Positions 28,666 to 38,109 of a stretch of 64,000 nt of DNA are shown piece after piece (position 1 is the stretch's first letter; each line of letters opens with the position of its first letter). The position numbers and the translations under genes are program-made. A model generated the notes under the pieces. It ran no database searches. It saw only the letters and a program-made list of their open reading frames with translations, and was not told the DNA's origin. Source of the DNA: Halomonas nitroreducens. GTDB taxonomy: Bacteria; Pseudomonadota; Gammaproteobacteria; Pseudomonadales; Halomonadaceae. The DNA is taken from assembly GCF_003966155.1 (NCBI RefSeq), contig NZ_RXNS01000005.1, positions 186,001 through 250,000 of the forward strand. The letters run 5' to 3'.

Positions 28666-29891
28666 GACTGATCGCGTTCAATCTTTTTTTTCTTCTTGAC
28701 TTTTATACTAGATCTCTTTATCAGGACGCGCCATGGTCGCGTGATGTAATAAAGCCATTGCCAGCGAGCGGGCAGTGGCCAAGATTGATAATCCTCATAG
28801 CCTGGTTTGAAACACTGTAGCCATCTAAAAACTCTCGAAGACATCCGATGAGATGTGGTGGTCTGCCAGTTGAATGAAAATTCTGGTGTATGAGGGGACT
28901 CCCGGTTTATAGGTGCATCCCGTTCCCTCCCTTGTACTGCAATATGAAAGGCGTTCAGCAAGGAGTTTGCATTCTTCCCAAGGAATGTAAGGTTTCTCTT
29001 CGAGTCGTCGGCAAGGGCATGGTAAAGATCCAGGCTTGCTTCGACAGTCGTCAATGCCCCCTGTTTCTTCGCACACCGATACACTGAATCCAGGGAAAAG
29101 CTTGGATGGCGTTGAATGGCATCGAGATCGACAAGCCAGTGCAAGTGTGACCAATGGTGGCGTGTGTGGTGAAGACATATATATACGAACAATTCCGGCG
29201 TAGGCATGACCCAGCATTCCTCACCACCTACGGATAGTAGTTCCCTATCTTTCATTGCAATCTCTGTGGGGTAAAGCTTTCCACCCCTATCCAATTTCTT
29301 GTGCAGTTCAATTTGTACGCCTTGAGGTGAGATTAGCGTCATCACAGTCTTCGTGCGAATGGCGACCTGTAGACTCGTGATTTCATGGGACATGTATTCT
29401 GGATCATATGCTTGGTAGCCTAGTTGCAGTGCAGAGTCCAACAAGGCCAGGCAATGCTGCTGAGGCACTAGTAGATCAATGTCGCGGCAACAGCGTATGG
29501 CCGGGTCATCATAATAGCGCTTTGCCAGTGAAGGACCCTTGAAGAACATATATGGAATATGCAAGGGGGCTAGAATCTCGCGAGAAAGGCGTTGCTGTTC
29601 GCCCATGATCTGCAAGTTATGATGGATGATGCTCAGGCATTGGCATCGCATTTCATACACGCCTTTCTGTGTTATCGACGAAGGGGAAAGGGATCGCAGG
29701 TGTTGATAGGCCAAGGGAAGAACAAGCAGCTTTTCTGCTTTGCGTGTCACGTCTGACCAGTCGGTTATATCCTCGCAGAGCGTCAAGGCCTTTAGGCGCT
29801 GAGAATCCGTGAGTTCAAGCCTGGCGAGCAGGATTAACAAACGCAGGCCCGTGTCCAGCAGGGCATTCTCAGCCGTCATGACTCGCTTCAT
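28662..29891 (-). CDS. Nucleotidyltransferase family protein of lasso cluster (N protein)
   Basis: About 409 residues, NTP_transf_5-type nucleotidyltransferase. The active-site region reads FFKGPSLAKRYY, then CCRDIDLLVP, matching the KG-x-x-L ... D-I-D-L-L-V pattern, with ELHKKLD further on. In the pseudomycoidin cluster a protein of this type works after the kinase to decorate the phosphate on the C-terminal serine. I infer a similar tailoring role. The open frame extends to 30104 but would overlap the kinase gene by more than 200 bases. ATG 29891 or 29879 is preferred, overlapping by about 10-20 bases. The C-terminus is a strikingly basic tail (SIKVKKKKKIER). Confidence 0.82.
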   Translation of the reverse strand: MKRVMTAENALLDTGLRLLILLARLELTDSQRLKALTLCEDITDWSDVTRKAEKLLVLPLAYQHLRSLSPSSITQKGVYEMRCQCLSIIHHNLQIMGEQQRLSREILAPLHIPYMFFKGPSLAKRYYDDPAIRCCRDIDLLVPQQHCLALLDSALQLGYQAYDPEYMSHEITSLQVAIRTKTVMTLISPQGVQIELHKKLDRGGKLYPTEIAMKDRELLSVGGEECWVMPTPELFVYICLHHTRHHWSHLHWLVDLDAIQRHPSFSLDSVYRCAKKQGALTTVEASLDLYHALADDSKRNLTFLGKNANSLLNAFHIAVQGRERDAPINRESPHTPEFSFNWQTTTSHRMSSRVFRWLQCFKPGYEDYQSWPLPARWQWLYYITRPWRVLIKRSSIKVKKKKKIERDQS

Positions 29892-30891
29892 GCTGAATTC
29901 GCTCAAGCAAGGGGGCCAGTCCCTGTTCCATGCTTGGCAGCGACCAGGGGCGGCGATAGCGATAGACCGAGATCTTCCGTGCCAAGTCGGTCGCACAATC
30001 AAGCAAGTGTCCCGGACCACTGAAGATCCAGGCGCACTCCGGTCGATAGATCGCGGCCATGATGGCCTGGAACGCCTCCAGGCCATGCAGAGGGTAAAAC
30101 TCAACCTGGTTATCCTTATCGTTCCGCTCCAGCACCACTAGGTAGCGTAATGGCAGGGCGATTGTCTGGAAGCCGCAATGCTGAACGATCTGGTACTTGG
30201 CACCCCGTGTCATGTCCCTGATCAGTTCCGGGCCGTCGAGCTCAAGATATGTCAGTGCATCCTTGCAGAGCTTGATTCGATGAGGGCCGGGATACAGGTA
30301 GGGCAGTGTCTCCCCGGGTTTGACGACCCCAACGTCATCGCTTACCAGTGGCCAGCCCCTGTGATAGTGCAGCCAGGCTGCCAGTGTCGACTTGCCCGCA
30401 CCCGAGGGACCCGTGAAGCCCCAAACGCCTGAGGGAGTATTCAGAGCGCTGAGATGCAGAGGCAGCCAATGTCGCTGGTGCAGCAGGGCGCCCAGGGCGG
30501 TACCCATAAGGTAGAGACGCATCTCCCTGTCTCGAGCGTCGCCTGAGTGCCTCGATCTTCTAGATCGATCGATCTTGATATGGCGCCCCCGCTCGATTTT
30601 GAAGCGAGTCCCCCCCTCCAGACCAAACTGGCAGCAATCTTCCGCATACTGAAGCCAGCCTTCCTGCACATGGGGGATATCCAGTGTTTCCGCGAGAGGG
30701 GCCTCAACGATTGAGACATCTGAATCGGGGGGAGGGGAGGCTGCTGGAAGCTCCGGGAGCTCCAGTTGTGAGCTCACCACTAGGCCGTAGGTAGCGTAAT
30801 GGTATGGCAAGGAAGCCAGATGCGAATCCACCTCATTACGTCTTGTTTCTGCATTGAACGATGCGCCAGCAACAGCCCTTTCCTGATGCAT
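29869..30891 (-). CDS. HPr kinase-like lasso peptide kinase (K protein)
   Basis: 340 residues. C-terminal HprK-type P-loop domain: LHLSAL, Walker A GPSGAGKST (161-169), Walker B-like LVSDDVGVV (182-190). The N-terminal ~130 residues match no domain I can name. HprK relatives in paeninodin-type clusters phosphorylate the C-terminal Ser of the precursor; the precursor here ends in Ser, and no HPr or phosphotransferase gene is nearby. The ATG at 30891 has an excellent GGAGGAGGG 8 bases upstream. First gene of K-N-D, divergent from asd; the operon promoter should lie between 30892 and 31100. Confidence 0.88.
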   Translation of the reverse strand: MHQERAVAGASFNAETRRNEVDSHLASLPYHYATYGLVVSSQLELPELPAASPPPDSDVSIVEAPLAETLDIPHVQEGWLQYAEDCCQFGLEGGTRFKIERGRHIKIDRSRRSRHSGDARDREMRLYLMGTALGALLHQRHWLPLHLSALNTPSGVWGFTGPSGAGKSTLAAWLHYHRGWPLVSDDVGVVKPGETLPYLYPGPHRIKLCKDALTYLELDGPELIRDMTRGAKYQIVQHCGFQTIALPLRYLVVLERNDKDNQVEFYPLHGLEAFQAIMAAIYRPECAWIFSGPGHLLDCATDLARKISVYRYRRPWSLPSMEQGLAPLLERIQHEASHDG

Positions 30892-31100
30892 GTGGTGAGC
30901 CCTCCTCCAGGATCGCCTCGTGCTGGCGAGTCGGGTACTAAGACCTCAAAGGAACGGGACTTAGCTCGGATGCCAGAGTGGGGTGTTGTTTTGGTTACAC
31001 TATGAAACATTGTAGTCGGTTCTTGTTACTGTGCATGCGAGGATTGCTGCAGCCTTTCGCACCTGGGGCTCCCCATGGCAGGCCTTGGCTAACCCCCTCC

Positions 31101-31129
31101 CTGCCAGATGGGGCTGGCTCATGTATAAT
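31101..31129 (+). promoter_or_regulatory. Promoter of asd
   Basis: CTGCCA (31101-31106), 17-base spacer, TATAAT (31124-31129): a perfect -10 and a 4 of 6 -35 for sigma70, ending about 30 bases before the asd ATG. It indicates that asd has its own promoter, independent of leuCDB and of the lasso genes. Confidence 0.65.
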
Positions 31130-31161
31130 GTGGCCCTCATTCGATTTCTGGAGGACTTCAC

Positions 31162-32274
31162 ATGTTGAAAGTCGGTTTCGTTGGATGGCGTGGCATGGTG
31201 GGCTCCGTGCTCATGCAGCGGATGGTGGAAGACGGGGATTTCAGCGGCATCGAGCCGGTCTTCTTCACCACCTCCCAGGTCGGCCAGCCGGGGCCCGACG
31301 TCGGCGTGGACGTGCCTCCGTTGAAGGATGCCTTCGATATCGAGGCCCTCAAGGCGCTTGACGTGGTGGTCACCTGCCAGGGCGGCGACTACACCAAGAA
31401 GGTCTACGAGGATCTGCGGGGCGGCGGCTGGAAAGGCTACTGGATCGACGCCGCCAGCACCCTGCGCATGGCCGACGAGGCCACCATCGTGCTGGATCCG
31501 GTCAACCGCAAGGTGATCGATGACCAGCTGGCACGCGGTGCCAAGACCTTCGTCGGCGGCAACTGCACCGTCAGCCTGATGCTGATGGGCTTGGGGGGGC
31601 TGTTCGAGGCGGACATGATCGAGTGGATGACCTCCATGACCTATCAGGCTGCCTCCGGCTCCGGCGCCAAGCACATGCGCGAGCTGCTCAACCAGATGGG
31701 CGCGCTGCGCGACAGCGTGGCTGGCGAGCTTGCCGATCCGTCCAGTGCCATCCTCGACATCGATCGCAAGGTCACCGCGGCCATGCGCGGCGGCGACTTC
31801 CCGGTCGACAACTTCGGCGCGCCGCTGGCCGGCAGCCTGCTGCCCTGGATCGATTCCAAGCTCGACAACGGCCAGAGCCGCGAGGAGTGGAAGGGCTCGG
31901 TGGAGACCAACAAGATCCTTGGCCTGCAGGACAACCCGGTGCCTATCGACGGCCTGTGCGTGCGCATCGGGGCCATGCGCTCCCACAGTCAGGCGTTCAC
32001 CATCAAGCTCAAGCAGGATGTGCCGATCGACGAGATCGAGGAGCGCATCGCCACGCACAATGACTGGGTGAAGCTGATCCCCAACGACAAGGACGCCACG
32101 ATCGACGGCCTGACCCCGGCCGCCGCGACCGGCACCCTGACCGTGCCGGTGGGTCGCCTGCGCAAGCTGGCCATGGGGGGCGAGTACCTGTCCGCCTTCA
32201 GCGTCGGTGACCAGCTGCTGTGGGGGGCCGCCGAGCCGCTGAAGCGGATGCTCAAGATCCTTCGCGAGCAGTGA
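31162..32274 (+). CDS. asd: Aspartate-semialdehyde dehydrogenase
   Basis: 370 residues, the gammaproteobacterial type. It reduces aspartyl-phosphate to aspartate semialdehyde for lysine/diaminopimelate, methionine and threonine. Visible: [17 protein letters not shown] (NADP site), the active-site [12 protein letters not shown] with catalytic Cys, [17 protein letters not shown], and [16 protein letters not shown] with the catalytic His. It resumes the backbone after the lasso cluster. Followed by two strong hairpins. Confidence 0.97.
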   Translation: MLKVGFVGWRGMVGSVLMQRMVEDGDFSGIEPVFFTTSQVGQPGPDVGVDVPPLKDAFDIEALKALDVVVTCQGGDYTKKVYEDLRGGGWKGYWIDAASTLRMADEATIVLDPVNRKVIDDQLARGAKTFVGGNCTVSLMLMGLGGLFEADMIEWMTSMTYQAASGSGAKHMRELLNQMGALRDSVAGELADPSSAILDIDRKVTAAMRGGDFPVDNFGAPLAGSLLPWIDSKLDNGQSREEWKGSVETNKILGLQDNPVPIDGLCVRIGAMRSHSQAFTIKLKQDVPIDEIEERIATHNDWVKLIPNDKDATIDGLTPAAATGTLTVPVGRLRKLAMGGEYLSAFSVGDQLLWGAAEPLKRMLKILREQ

Positions 32275-32282
32275 CGGCGCGT

Positions 32283-32306
32283 CACCGGGGGCCTTGGCCC
32301 CCGGTG
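32283..32306 (+). terminator. Hairpin after asd
   Basis: A perfect 11-base stem CACCGGGGGCC-TT-GGCCCCCGGTG eight bases after the asd stop, without a T-tract. The more convincing terminator is the second hairpin just downstream. Confidence 0.6.
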
Positions 32307-32321
32307 TCCCGATCTCCTTGC

Positions 32322-32361
32322 CGAAAACGGGGCGCTTCTTTCGAGAAGCGCCCCGTTTTCG
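32322..32361. terminator. Rho-independent terminator between asd and fimV
   Basis: A perfect 18-base stem with a TTCG tetraloop. The stem begins CGAAAACGGGG and ends CCCCGTTTTCG, so the A/T tracts are part of the stem and it can work on both strands. It separates asd from fimV. Confidence 0.8.
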
Positions 32362-32542
32362 TTGCGTGGGCGACGAGGCGGGCATCTCGCACATGAATGA
32401 AGTACGTTGAGAGCATGAGGCGTGCCCTGCGTCATGCGTAGCACGCCAACGAGTGGGATATGATACATAGATATCAAGCCATCTCATTGATTCACATCGG
32501 CGCATCGCCGGGGATGGTCGCTGACAGGACGCAAGGGAATCC

Positions 32543-35245
32543 ATGAAACGCAAGCTGACGCTCACCATGCTGCTTTCGCTCTCCGCCGCCAGCTCGCAGG
32601 CCCTGGCGCTGGGGCTGGGTGATGTCGAGGTGCGCTCGACGCTCAATGCGCCGCTGCGCGCCAGTATTCCGCTGACCGACACGGCCGGCCTGCAGGCCGG
32701 CCTGCTCAATGCCTCGGTCGCCGACCCGGGGGCCTTTCAGGCCGCCGGGCTGACGCGCACGCCGCTCGCGGCCAGCGTTCGGCTCGAGGTCAGTCGGCGC
32801 CAGGGGCAGCTGGTGCTCGACCTCGCTACCGAGCGTGCCGTACGCGAGCCCTGGCTGGACCTGCTATTGCGCTTCGACTGGCCAGGCGGACGGCAGCTCC
32901 GCGAGGTGACTCTGCTGCTCGATCCGCCCGACTATGCGGCGATGCCGGCACTGATCGCCTCCTCGCCTTCCCGCCAGGTCGCACAGGCCGCGCCGACATC
33001 AGCGCCCCCGAGCCGCCGGGCCGTCGCGCCCTCGACGCCTTCGGCGTCCTCTACATCTGGTGATCTCGCCCGGGTGCGCAGCGGAGATACCCTCTGGGCG
33101 GTGGCCGGTCGCCTGCGTCCGGACAGCGGCATCAGCATGAACCAGATGATGCTGGCCCTGGTGGAGGCCAATCCGGAGGTGTTTCCCACCGGCAATATCA
33201 ACCAGATGCGGGCCGGGTTCACCCTCGTGGTGCCGCCCCGCGAGACCATCGTTGCCCGTTCGGCCGACACGGCGGCCGGCCTCGTCCAGGCCATGAACCA
33301 GGCCTGGGCCAACCGCGGCAGTGGAGCGCCGGCCCGGGTCCCCCTAACGGCCCCGGCCGAGCCGGCGACCGTGGCCGGCGCCGAGACACCGGCGTCGGAC
33401 GCGGCGGCCCCTTCGGCGGCTGGCGAGACGGCGGATGACAGCACTCGGCGCGTCGATGCTTCCGCCAGCGGCCCGCGCCTGACGCTGCTCACCGAGAAGG
33501 AGGCCGCGGCCGCCGGCCTCGGTGGCGGCCACGAGGCGGGCGCCGCGGCCGCAGGCGACGGGGGGCAGGGCAACAGCCAGCCGTCGCCCCCGGAGGGGCG
33601 CCTGGATCCCGGCGTGCTGGCGGCCATCACCGGCAATGGCGAGCTGAACGAGGATCAGCGCCTGTTGCGCCTCGAGCGGCGTTGGCAGGAGAATCGTCAG
33701 GCGCTCGCCGCGGTGCAGGCCGAGCGCGATGCCCTGGAAGAGGAGGTCGGTGATCTGCGTGGTGAGCTCGCCGCCCTGCGTCAGCGTGTCGAGGCGCTGA
33801 CGGCCGGCGGCCGAGGCGTCGAAGGCGCCGGGGCCGGTGGCGTGGTGCCGCCCGGCAGCGAGCCCGCCGAGGCCTCTCCCCCTTGGTGGGGCGCCGTTTA
33901 CCAGGGCGCCGTCGAGCGGCCCCTGCTGCTGGGCGGCGCCGGGCTGGCCGCCCTGCTGGCGCTGTGGGCCCTGGTGCGCCGACGTCGGCACCGGGAGGAG
34001 GAGCCGGTCTTCCCCTTCGGCGAGGTGCAGGTGGCCGAGCCCTCCGATGATGCTCCTGCAGAGCACGCTCCCCTCGCGCCGGGGGGGGCACGGTCTCCGG
34101 AGCGGTCCCCCGCGGACCCGGTGCGGGCTTCCATGCCCGAGGCCGAGGCCATCAACGAGGCCGATATCTTCATCGCCTATGGCCGCTACGACCAGGCCCG
34201 CGAGCTACTGGAGGCGGGCCTGGTCCGGGAGCCGGAGCGTGACGACCTGCGCCTGAAGCTGCTCAAGGTGCAGCTCGAGCAGGGGGACCGCAGCGCCGCC
34301 CGTCAGGAAGCGCAGCGCCTTCAGGAAGCCGGCGATGCCGCCACCCGGGCCGAGGCAGAGCGCCTGATGGCCCGTCATGCCCCCCCCGCGGCCTCGGCCG
34401 CCACCGCCGGGGAGCGCGCCGTCTTCCCGGAGCCCAGCGAGCTTCCGCCGCGGGTCTTCAATGCCCCCGACGGGGAGGATGACGCTACCCCGCCGGCGAG
34501 CAGCGTCACGGACGGGGATGCCAGCGTGGCGGTGCGGCCGATGCAGGGCGGCGATCCCGATGACCTGGCCCGTTATCGTCCTCCCGAGGTCACTTCCAGT
34601 GCCGAGGGTGAGGGGCGTGACTCGCAGCCCGGGCAGCCGGCTCGGGAGGAGGTGTTCAGCGGACCGGCGGCGCCTGGGGCGTCCGAGTCGTCGAGCGAGT
34701 CCACCAACCCTTGTGGGGTCGGTGACGAGGAGTCGCCGCTGCCCCAGGTGGACAGCCGGATCAACGAGGAGGGGCGCGAGATCATCGACTATCGCCCGCC
34801 GTCTCTCGATCGGAAGGCGCCGGTGCGGCAGGAGACCCCCATGCAGCCCAGTGTGGACTTCACCCCCGGGGGCCAGCAGGCGTCTGGCGACGCCGTGGCC
34901 GCCCAGGCCCATGACCCTTCCCGCTGGGAGGTGGAGAACGATGATGCGGCCGCCCAGGCCCGTGACCCTTCCCGCTGGGAGGTGGAGAGCGATGATGCGG
35001 CCGCCCAGGCCCGTGACCCTTCCCGCTGGGAGGTGGAGGAGGTGGCGTTTCCGCCCCTTGGCGGGGATAATGGGGCCTCTGCCGGCGCGGCATCCTCCAC
35101 GGCCACCCTGGGTGAGGCCCGCCACCTGATCGATCTCGGCGAGGAGCGCGAGGCCCGGATCCTGCTGGAACGCTTGCTCGAGGAGTCCCATGACGCCGGA
35201 GCGAGGGAGGAGGCCCGCGAACTGCTCGACCGCCACCAGCCATGA
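32543..35245 (+). CDS. fimV: FimV-like peptidoglycan-binding hub protein
   Basis: 900 residues. Signal peptide (1-~23), then the FimV N-terminal domain starting LGLGDVEVRSTLNAPLRASI, a LysM-like segment (VRSGDTLWAVAGRLRP, ~180-230), a long Ala/Pro/Glu-rich linker with a coiled coil (RLERRWQENRQALAAVQAERD), one membrane helix (LLLGGAGLAALLALWALV, ~470), and a cytoplasmic acidic part with TPR-like helices (INEADIFIAYGRYDQARELLE) and a FimV C-terminal motif (HLIDLGEEREARILLERLLE). In Pseudomonas FimV organises polar type IV pilus and twitching functions. The position asd-fimV-truA is conserved. The acidic region contains three near-identical 17-residue repeats, annotated separately. Confidence 0.88.
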   Translation: MKRKLTLTMLLSLSAASSQALALGLGDVEVRSTLNAPLRASIPLTDTAGLQAGLLNASVADPGAFQAAGLTRTPLAASVRLEVSRRQGQLVLDLATERAVREPWLDLLLRFDWPGGRQLREVTLLLDPPDYAAMPALIASSPSRQVAQAAPTSAPPSRRAVAPSTPSASSTSGDLARVRSGDTLWAVAGRLRPDSGISMNQMMLALVEANPEVFPTGNINQMRAGFTLVVPPRETIVARSADTAAGLVQAMNQAWANRGSGAPARVPLTAPAEPATVAGAETPASDAAAPSAAGETADDSTRRVDASASGPRLTLLTEKEAAAAGLGGGHEAGAAAAGDGGQGNSQPSPPEGRLDPGVLAAITGNGELNEDQRLLRLERRWQENRQALAAVQAERDALEEEVGDLRGELAALRQRVEALTAGGRGVEGAGAGGVVPPGSEPAEASPPWWGAVYQGAVERPLLLGGAGLAALLALWALVRRRRHREEEPVFPFGEVQVAEPSDDAPAEHAPLAPGGARSPERSPADPVRASMPEAEAINEADIFIAYGRYDQARELLEAGLVREPERDDLRLKLLKVQLEQGDRSAARQEAQRLQEAGDAATRAEAERLMARHAPPAASAATAGERAVFPEPSELPPRVFNAPDGEDDATPPASSVTDGDASVAVRPMQGGDPDDLARYRPPEVTSSAEGEGRDSQPGQPAREEVFSGPAAPGASESSSESTNPCGVGDEESPLPQVDSRINEEGREIIDYRPPSLDRKAPVRQETPMQPSVDFTPGGQQASGDAVAAQAHDPSRWEVENDDAAAQARDPSRWEVESDDAAAQARDPSRWEVEEVAFPPLGGDNGASAGAASSTATLGEARHLIDLGEEREARILLERLLEESHDAGAREEARELLDRHQP
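34889..35041 (+). repeat. Three tandem 51-base repeats inside fimV
   Basis: Three in-frame copies of 51 bases (17 residues), each containing AQA-(H/R)-DPSRWEVE preceded by D-x-x-A. The second and third copies are almost identical at DNA level (GATGATGCGGCCGCCCAGGC at the start of each), the first slightly diverged. Such a repeat can change copy number by slippage or recombination without breaking the frame. Confidence 0.9.
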
Positions 35246-35252
35246 AGTGCGC

Positions 35253-36188
35253 ATGACCCTTTTCCAACGGCTCGATGAACATCACCCACTGACCGGCCGC
35301 CTGGCCATGGCGGTGGAGTACGACGGCACCGCCTACTGCGGCTGGCAGCGCCTCAAGCACGCCGCCTCGGTGCAGGAATCTCTCGAGACCGCCCTGTCCC
35401 GGGTGGCCGGCGACCGGGTCAAGGTCCACGCCAGCGGGCGTACCGACTCCGGAGTCCATGCCACCCGCCAGGTCGTCCACTTCGACCCGCCCGCGCGGCG
35501 CTCCCAGAAGGCGTGGGTGTTCGGCGTCAACGCCAACCTTCCCCGGGACATCGCCGTGCGCTGGGTCAAGCCGGTGGCCGACGACTTCCATGCCCGCTTC
35601 AAGGCCCTGGCTCGGCGCTACCGCTACGTGATCCTCAACCAGCCCAGCCGGCCGGTGCTGGAGCGTGCCAACGTCACCTGGTGCCGGGATCCCCTGGATG
35701 CCGAGGCCATGCACGAGGCGGCCCAGGTGCTGGTGGGCGAGCACGATTTCTCCAGCTTCCGCGCGGCGGGCTGCCAGTCGAAGACGCCGTGGCGTCACCT
35801 GCACTTCATCGAGGTGCATCGGCATGGCCCCCTGGTGGTGGTCGACGTCCAGGGCAATGCCTTCCTGCACCACATGATCCGCAACATCGTCGGGGCCCTG
35901 GTCTCCGTGGGACGCGGCGAGCAGGGCGCCGACTACCTGGCGCGACTGCTGGCGCTCAGGGACCGCACCCTCGGCGACGTCACCGCCCCGGCCTGTGGCC
36001 TGCACTTCGTCGACTCCCTCTACGACGAGGCCTGGGGCCTGCCCCGCGAGCCCCTGGGGCCCAATCTGCTGGCCTTCCTGGGCGAGTGGACCGGGGAGCG
36101 GTCGCTGCCGGATTGCCCCATGGTCGCGTTTCGCCGCGGTCGCCCGGTGGCGCAGGCGGCCCTGGTCGGGGAGGGCGGCGATGACTGA
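35253..36188 (+). CDS. truA: tRNA pseudouridine(38-40) synthase
   Basis: 311 residues, slightly longer than E. coli TruA (270). It makes pseudouridine at tRNA positions 38-40. Visible: MAVEYDGTAYCGWQR, the catalytic HASGRTDSGVHATRQ with the active-site Asp, RRYRYVILN, and NAFLHHMIRNIVGAL. ATG 35253 is 8 bases after the fimV stop; no strong Shine-Dalgarno sequence is seen, so translation may be coupled to fimV. It overlaps trpF by 8 bases. Confidence 0.95.
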   Translation: MTLFQRLDEHHPLTGRLAMAVEYDGTAYCGWQRLKHAASVQESLETALSRVAGDRVKVHASGRTDSGVHATRQVVHFDPPARRSQKAWVFGVNANLPRDIAVRWVKPVADDFHARFKALARRYRYVILNQPSRPVLERANVTWCRDPLDAEAMHEAAQVLVGEHDFSSFRAAGCQSKTPWRHLHFIEVHRHGPLVVVDVQGNAFLHHMIRNIVGALVSVGRGEQGADYLARLLALRDRTLGDVTAPACGLHFVDSLYDEAWGLPREPLGPNLLAFLGEWTGERSLPDCPMVAFRRGRPVAQAALVGEGGDD

Positions 36189-36822
36189 ACACGGCAACCG
36201 CCCCGGGCGCACCCGGATCAAGTTCTGCGGCATGACCCGCCCCGAGGATGTGGATGCCGCCGTGGCCGCCGGCGCGGATGCCCTGGGTTTCGTGCTCTGG
36301 CCCGGCAGCAAGCGTGCCGTGGACATCGCGTGCCTGGCGCACCTGGCGGCGCGGGTGCCGGCCTTCGTGACTCGGGTCGGACTCTTCGTCGACCCCGAGC
36401 CGGAGCTGGTGGCGCGGGCGGCCGAACATCTGGACCTGCTGCAGTTCCATGGCGAGGAATCGCCGGCCACCTGCGCCGCCCTCGGGCGCCCCTGGATCAA
36501 GGCCCTGCGCATGCGCGACGGCCTCGACCTGTCCGCCGCGGCCGGCGACTATCATCAGTCTCGCGGGCTGCTGCTCGACGCCTACCGGCCCGGCCTGCCG
36601 GGGGGCACCGGCGAGACCTTCGACTGGTCGCGAATCCCCGCAAGCCTGACAAAACCTGTTATCCTCGCTGGAGGCCTGACGCCGGCCAACGTGGCCGAGG
36701 CCATCGCGGTGGTCCGGCCCTACGCGGTGGATGTCTCCGGCGGCATCGAGGCCGCGCCCGGGCGCAAGGATGCCGCCTTGATGGCGGCCTTTCTGCAGGC
36801 GGTGCGCCGCGCCGACGGCTGA
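36181..36822 (+). CDS. trpF: Phosphoribosylanthranilate isomerase
   Basis: 213 residues, TIM-barrel TrpF. It isomerises N-(5-phosphoribosyl)anthranilate to CdRP in tryptophan synthesis. The N-terminal IKFCGMTRPEDVDAA carries the catalytic Cys; LLQFHGEE and the phosphate-binding VILAGGLTPANVAEAI and AVDVSGGIE follow, with the catalytic Asp in LLDAY. Start ATG 36181 lies inside the end of truA. Followed at 64 bases by trpB. Confidence 0.96.
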   Translation: MTEHGNRPGRTRIKFCGMTRPEDVDAAVAAGADALGFVLWPGSKRAVDIACLAHLAARVPAFVTRVGLFVDPEPELVARAAEHLDLLQFHGEESPATCAALGRPWIKALRMRDGLDLSAAAGDYHQSRGLLLDAYRPGLPGGTGETFDWSRIPASLTKPVILAGGLTPANVAEAIAVVRPYAVDVSGGIEAAPGRKDAALMAAFLQAVRRADG

Positions 36823-36885
36823 GCTCGTGCCACTGCGTCTTCCAATCCCCAACACCCCTTCTGGCGACCCTGTGAGGTGTCTTTC

Positions 36886-38100
36886 GTGAGCAAGTTCAGT
36901 GACCTGACCCGACTGCCGGATGCCCGTGGCCATTTCGGCCCCTATGGCGGCCGGTTCGTCTCGGAGACCCTGAGCTTCGCCCTGGAGGATCTGGAGAAGA
37001 CCTACCTGAGTCTTCGCGATGATCCGGACTTCCAGGCCGAATTCGACTATGACCTGGCCCATTACGTGGGCCGCCCGTCACCGCTCTATCATGCCGAGCG
37101 ATGGTCGAAGCAGCTCGGTGGCGCCCAGGTCTGGCTGAAGCGCGAGGACCTCAACCATACCGGCGCCCACAAGGTGAACAACACCATCGGCCAGGCCCTG
37201 CTGGCCAAGAAGAGCGGCAAGCCACGGGTGATCGCCGAGACCGGTGCGGGCCAGCACGGCGTGGCGACCGCCACCGTGGCCGCCCGACTGGGCCTCGAAT
37301 GCGAGGTCTATATGGGCGCCGAGGACGTCGAGCGCCAGAAGCTCAACGTCTACCGCATGCGCCTGCTCGGTGCCAACGTGATTCCGGTGGAGTCCGGCAC
37401 GCGGACCCTCAAGGACGCCATGAACGAGGCGCTCCGGGATTGGGTGACCAACGTCGACAACACCTTCTACATCATCGGCACCGTGGCCGGTCCGCATCCC
37501 TATCCGATGCTGGTGCGCGACTTCAACGCCGTGGTCGGTCGCGAGGCGCGCTGGCAGTCGGTCGAGGAGTTCGGCCGGCTGCCCGATGCCCTGATTGCCT
37601 GCGTTGGCGGCGGCTCGAACGCCATGGGGCTCTTCTACCCCTTCGTCGAGGACGACGAGGTGGTCATGTACGGCGTCGAGGCCGGCGGCGATGGGGTCGC
37701 CAGTGGCCGCCATGCGGCGCCCCTGGCCTCCAATGCTCCCCGGGGCGTGCTGCACGGCACCCGCACCTATCTGATGTCAGACGAGGGCGGGCAGGTGTCC
37801 GACACCCACTCCATCTCGGCGGGGCTCGACTACCCGGGCGTGGGACCGGAGCATGCTCTGTGGAAGGACGTCGGGCGGGTCAACTACGTGGCCGCCGATG
37901 ACGATGCCGTCCTCGAGGCGTTCCGGGAGCTGACCCACGTGGAGGGCATCATGCCGGCCCTGGAGTCGGCTCATGCCCTGGCCTACGCCAAGGTGCTGGC
38001 ACCGACCATGCGCCCCGACCAGCATATCGTGGTCAACCTCTCCGGACGTGGCGACAAGGATATCCTGACCGTCGCCAAGCTCGACGGCATCGACATCTAG
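36886..38100 (+). CDS. trpB: Tryptophan synthase beta chain
   Basis: 404 residues. TrpB condenses indole and serine with PLP. Visible: [12 protein letters not shown], the PLP lysine in [38 protein letters not shown] and [11 protein letters not shown] 36886 is chosen because GAGG lies 8 bases upstream; a GTG at 36877 is in frame but overlaps that site. 9 bases separate it from trpA. Placement of trpBA between trpF and accD differs from Pseudomonas, where trpBA is elsewhere. Confidence 0.97.
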   Translation: MSKFSDLTRLPDARGHFGPYGGRFVSETLSFALEDLEKTYLSLRDDPDFQAEFDYDLAHYVGRPSPLYHAERWSKQLGGAQVWLKREDLNHTGAHKVNNTIGQALLAKKSGKPRVIAETGAGQHGVATATVAARLGLECEVYMGAEDVERQKLNVYRMRLLGANVIPVESGTRTLKDAMNEALRDWVTNVDNTFYIIGTVAGPHPYPMLVRDFNAVVGREARWQSVEEFGRLPDALIACVGGGSNAMGLFYPFVEDDEVVMYGVEAGGDGVASGRHAAPLASNAPRGVLHGTRTYLMSDEGGQVSDTHSISAGLDYPGVGPEHALWKDVGRVNYVAADDDAVLEAFRELTHVEGIMPALESAHALAYAKVLAPTMRPDQHIVVNLSGRGDKDILTVAKLDGIDI

Positions 38101-38109
38101 GGGACCCTG

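Noticed and set aside
29892-30104. N-terminal extension of the lasso nucleotidyltransferase
   Set aside because: It lies wholly within the kinase gene in another frame and is not conserved-looking.
34889-35041. Repeat cluster as a possible CRISPR array
   Set aside because: The copies are contiguous, in frame, with no unique spacers; it is a protein repeat.
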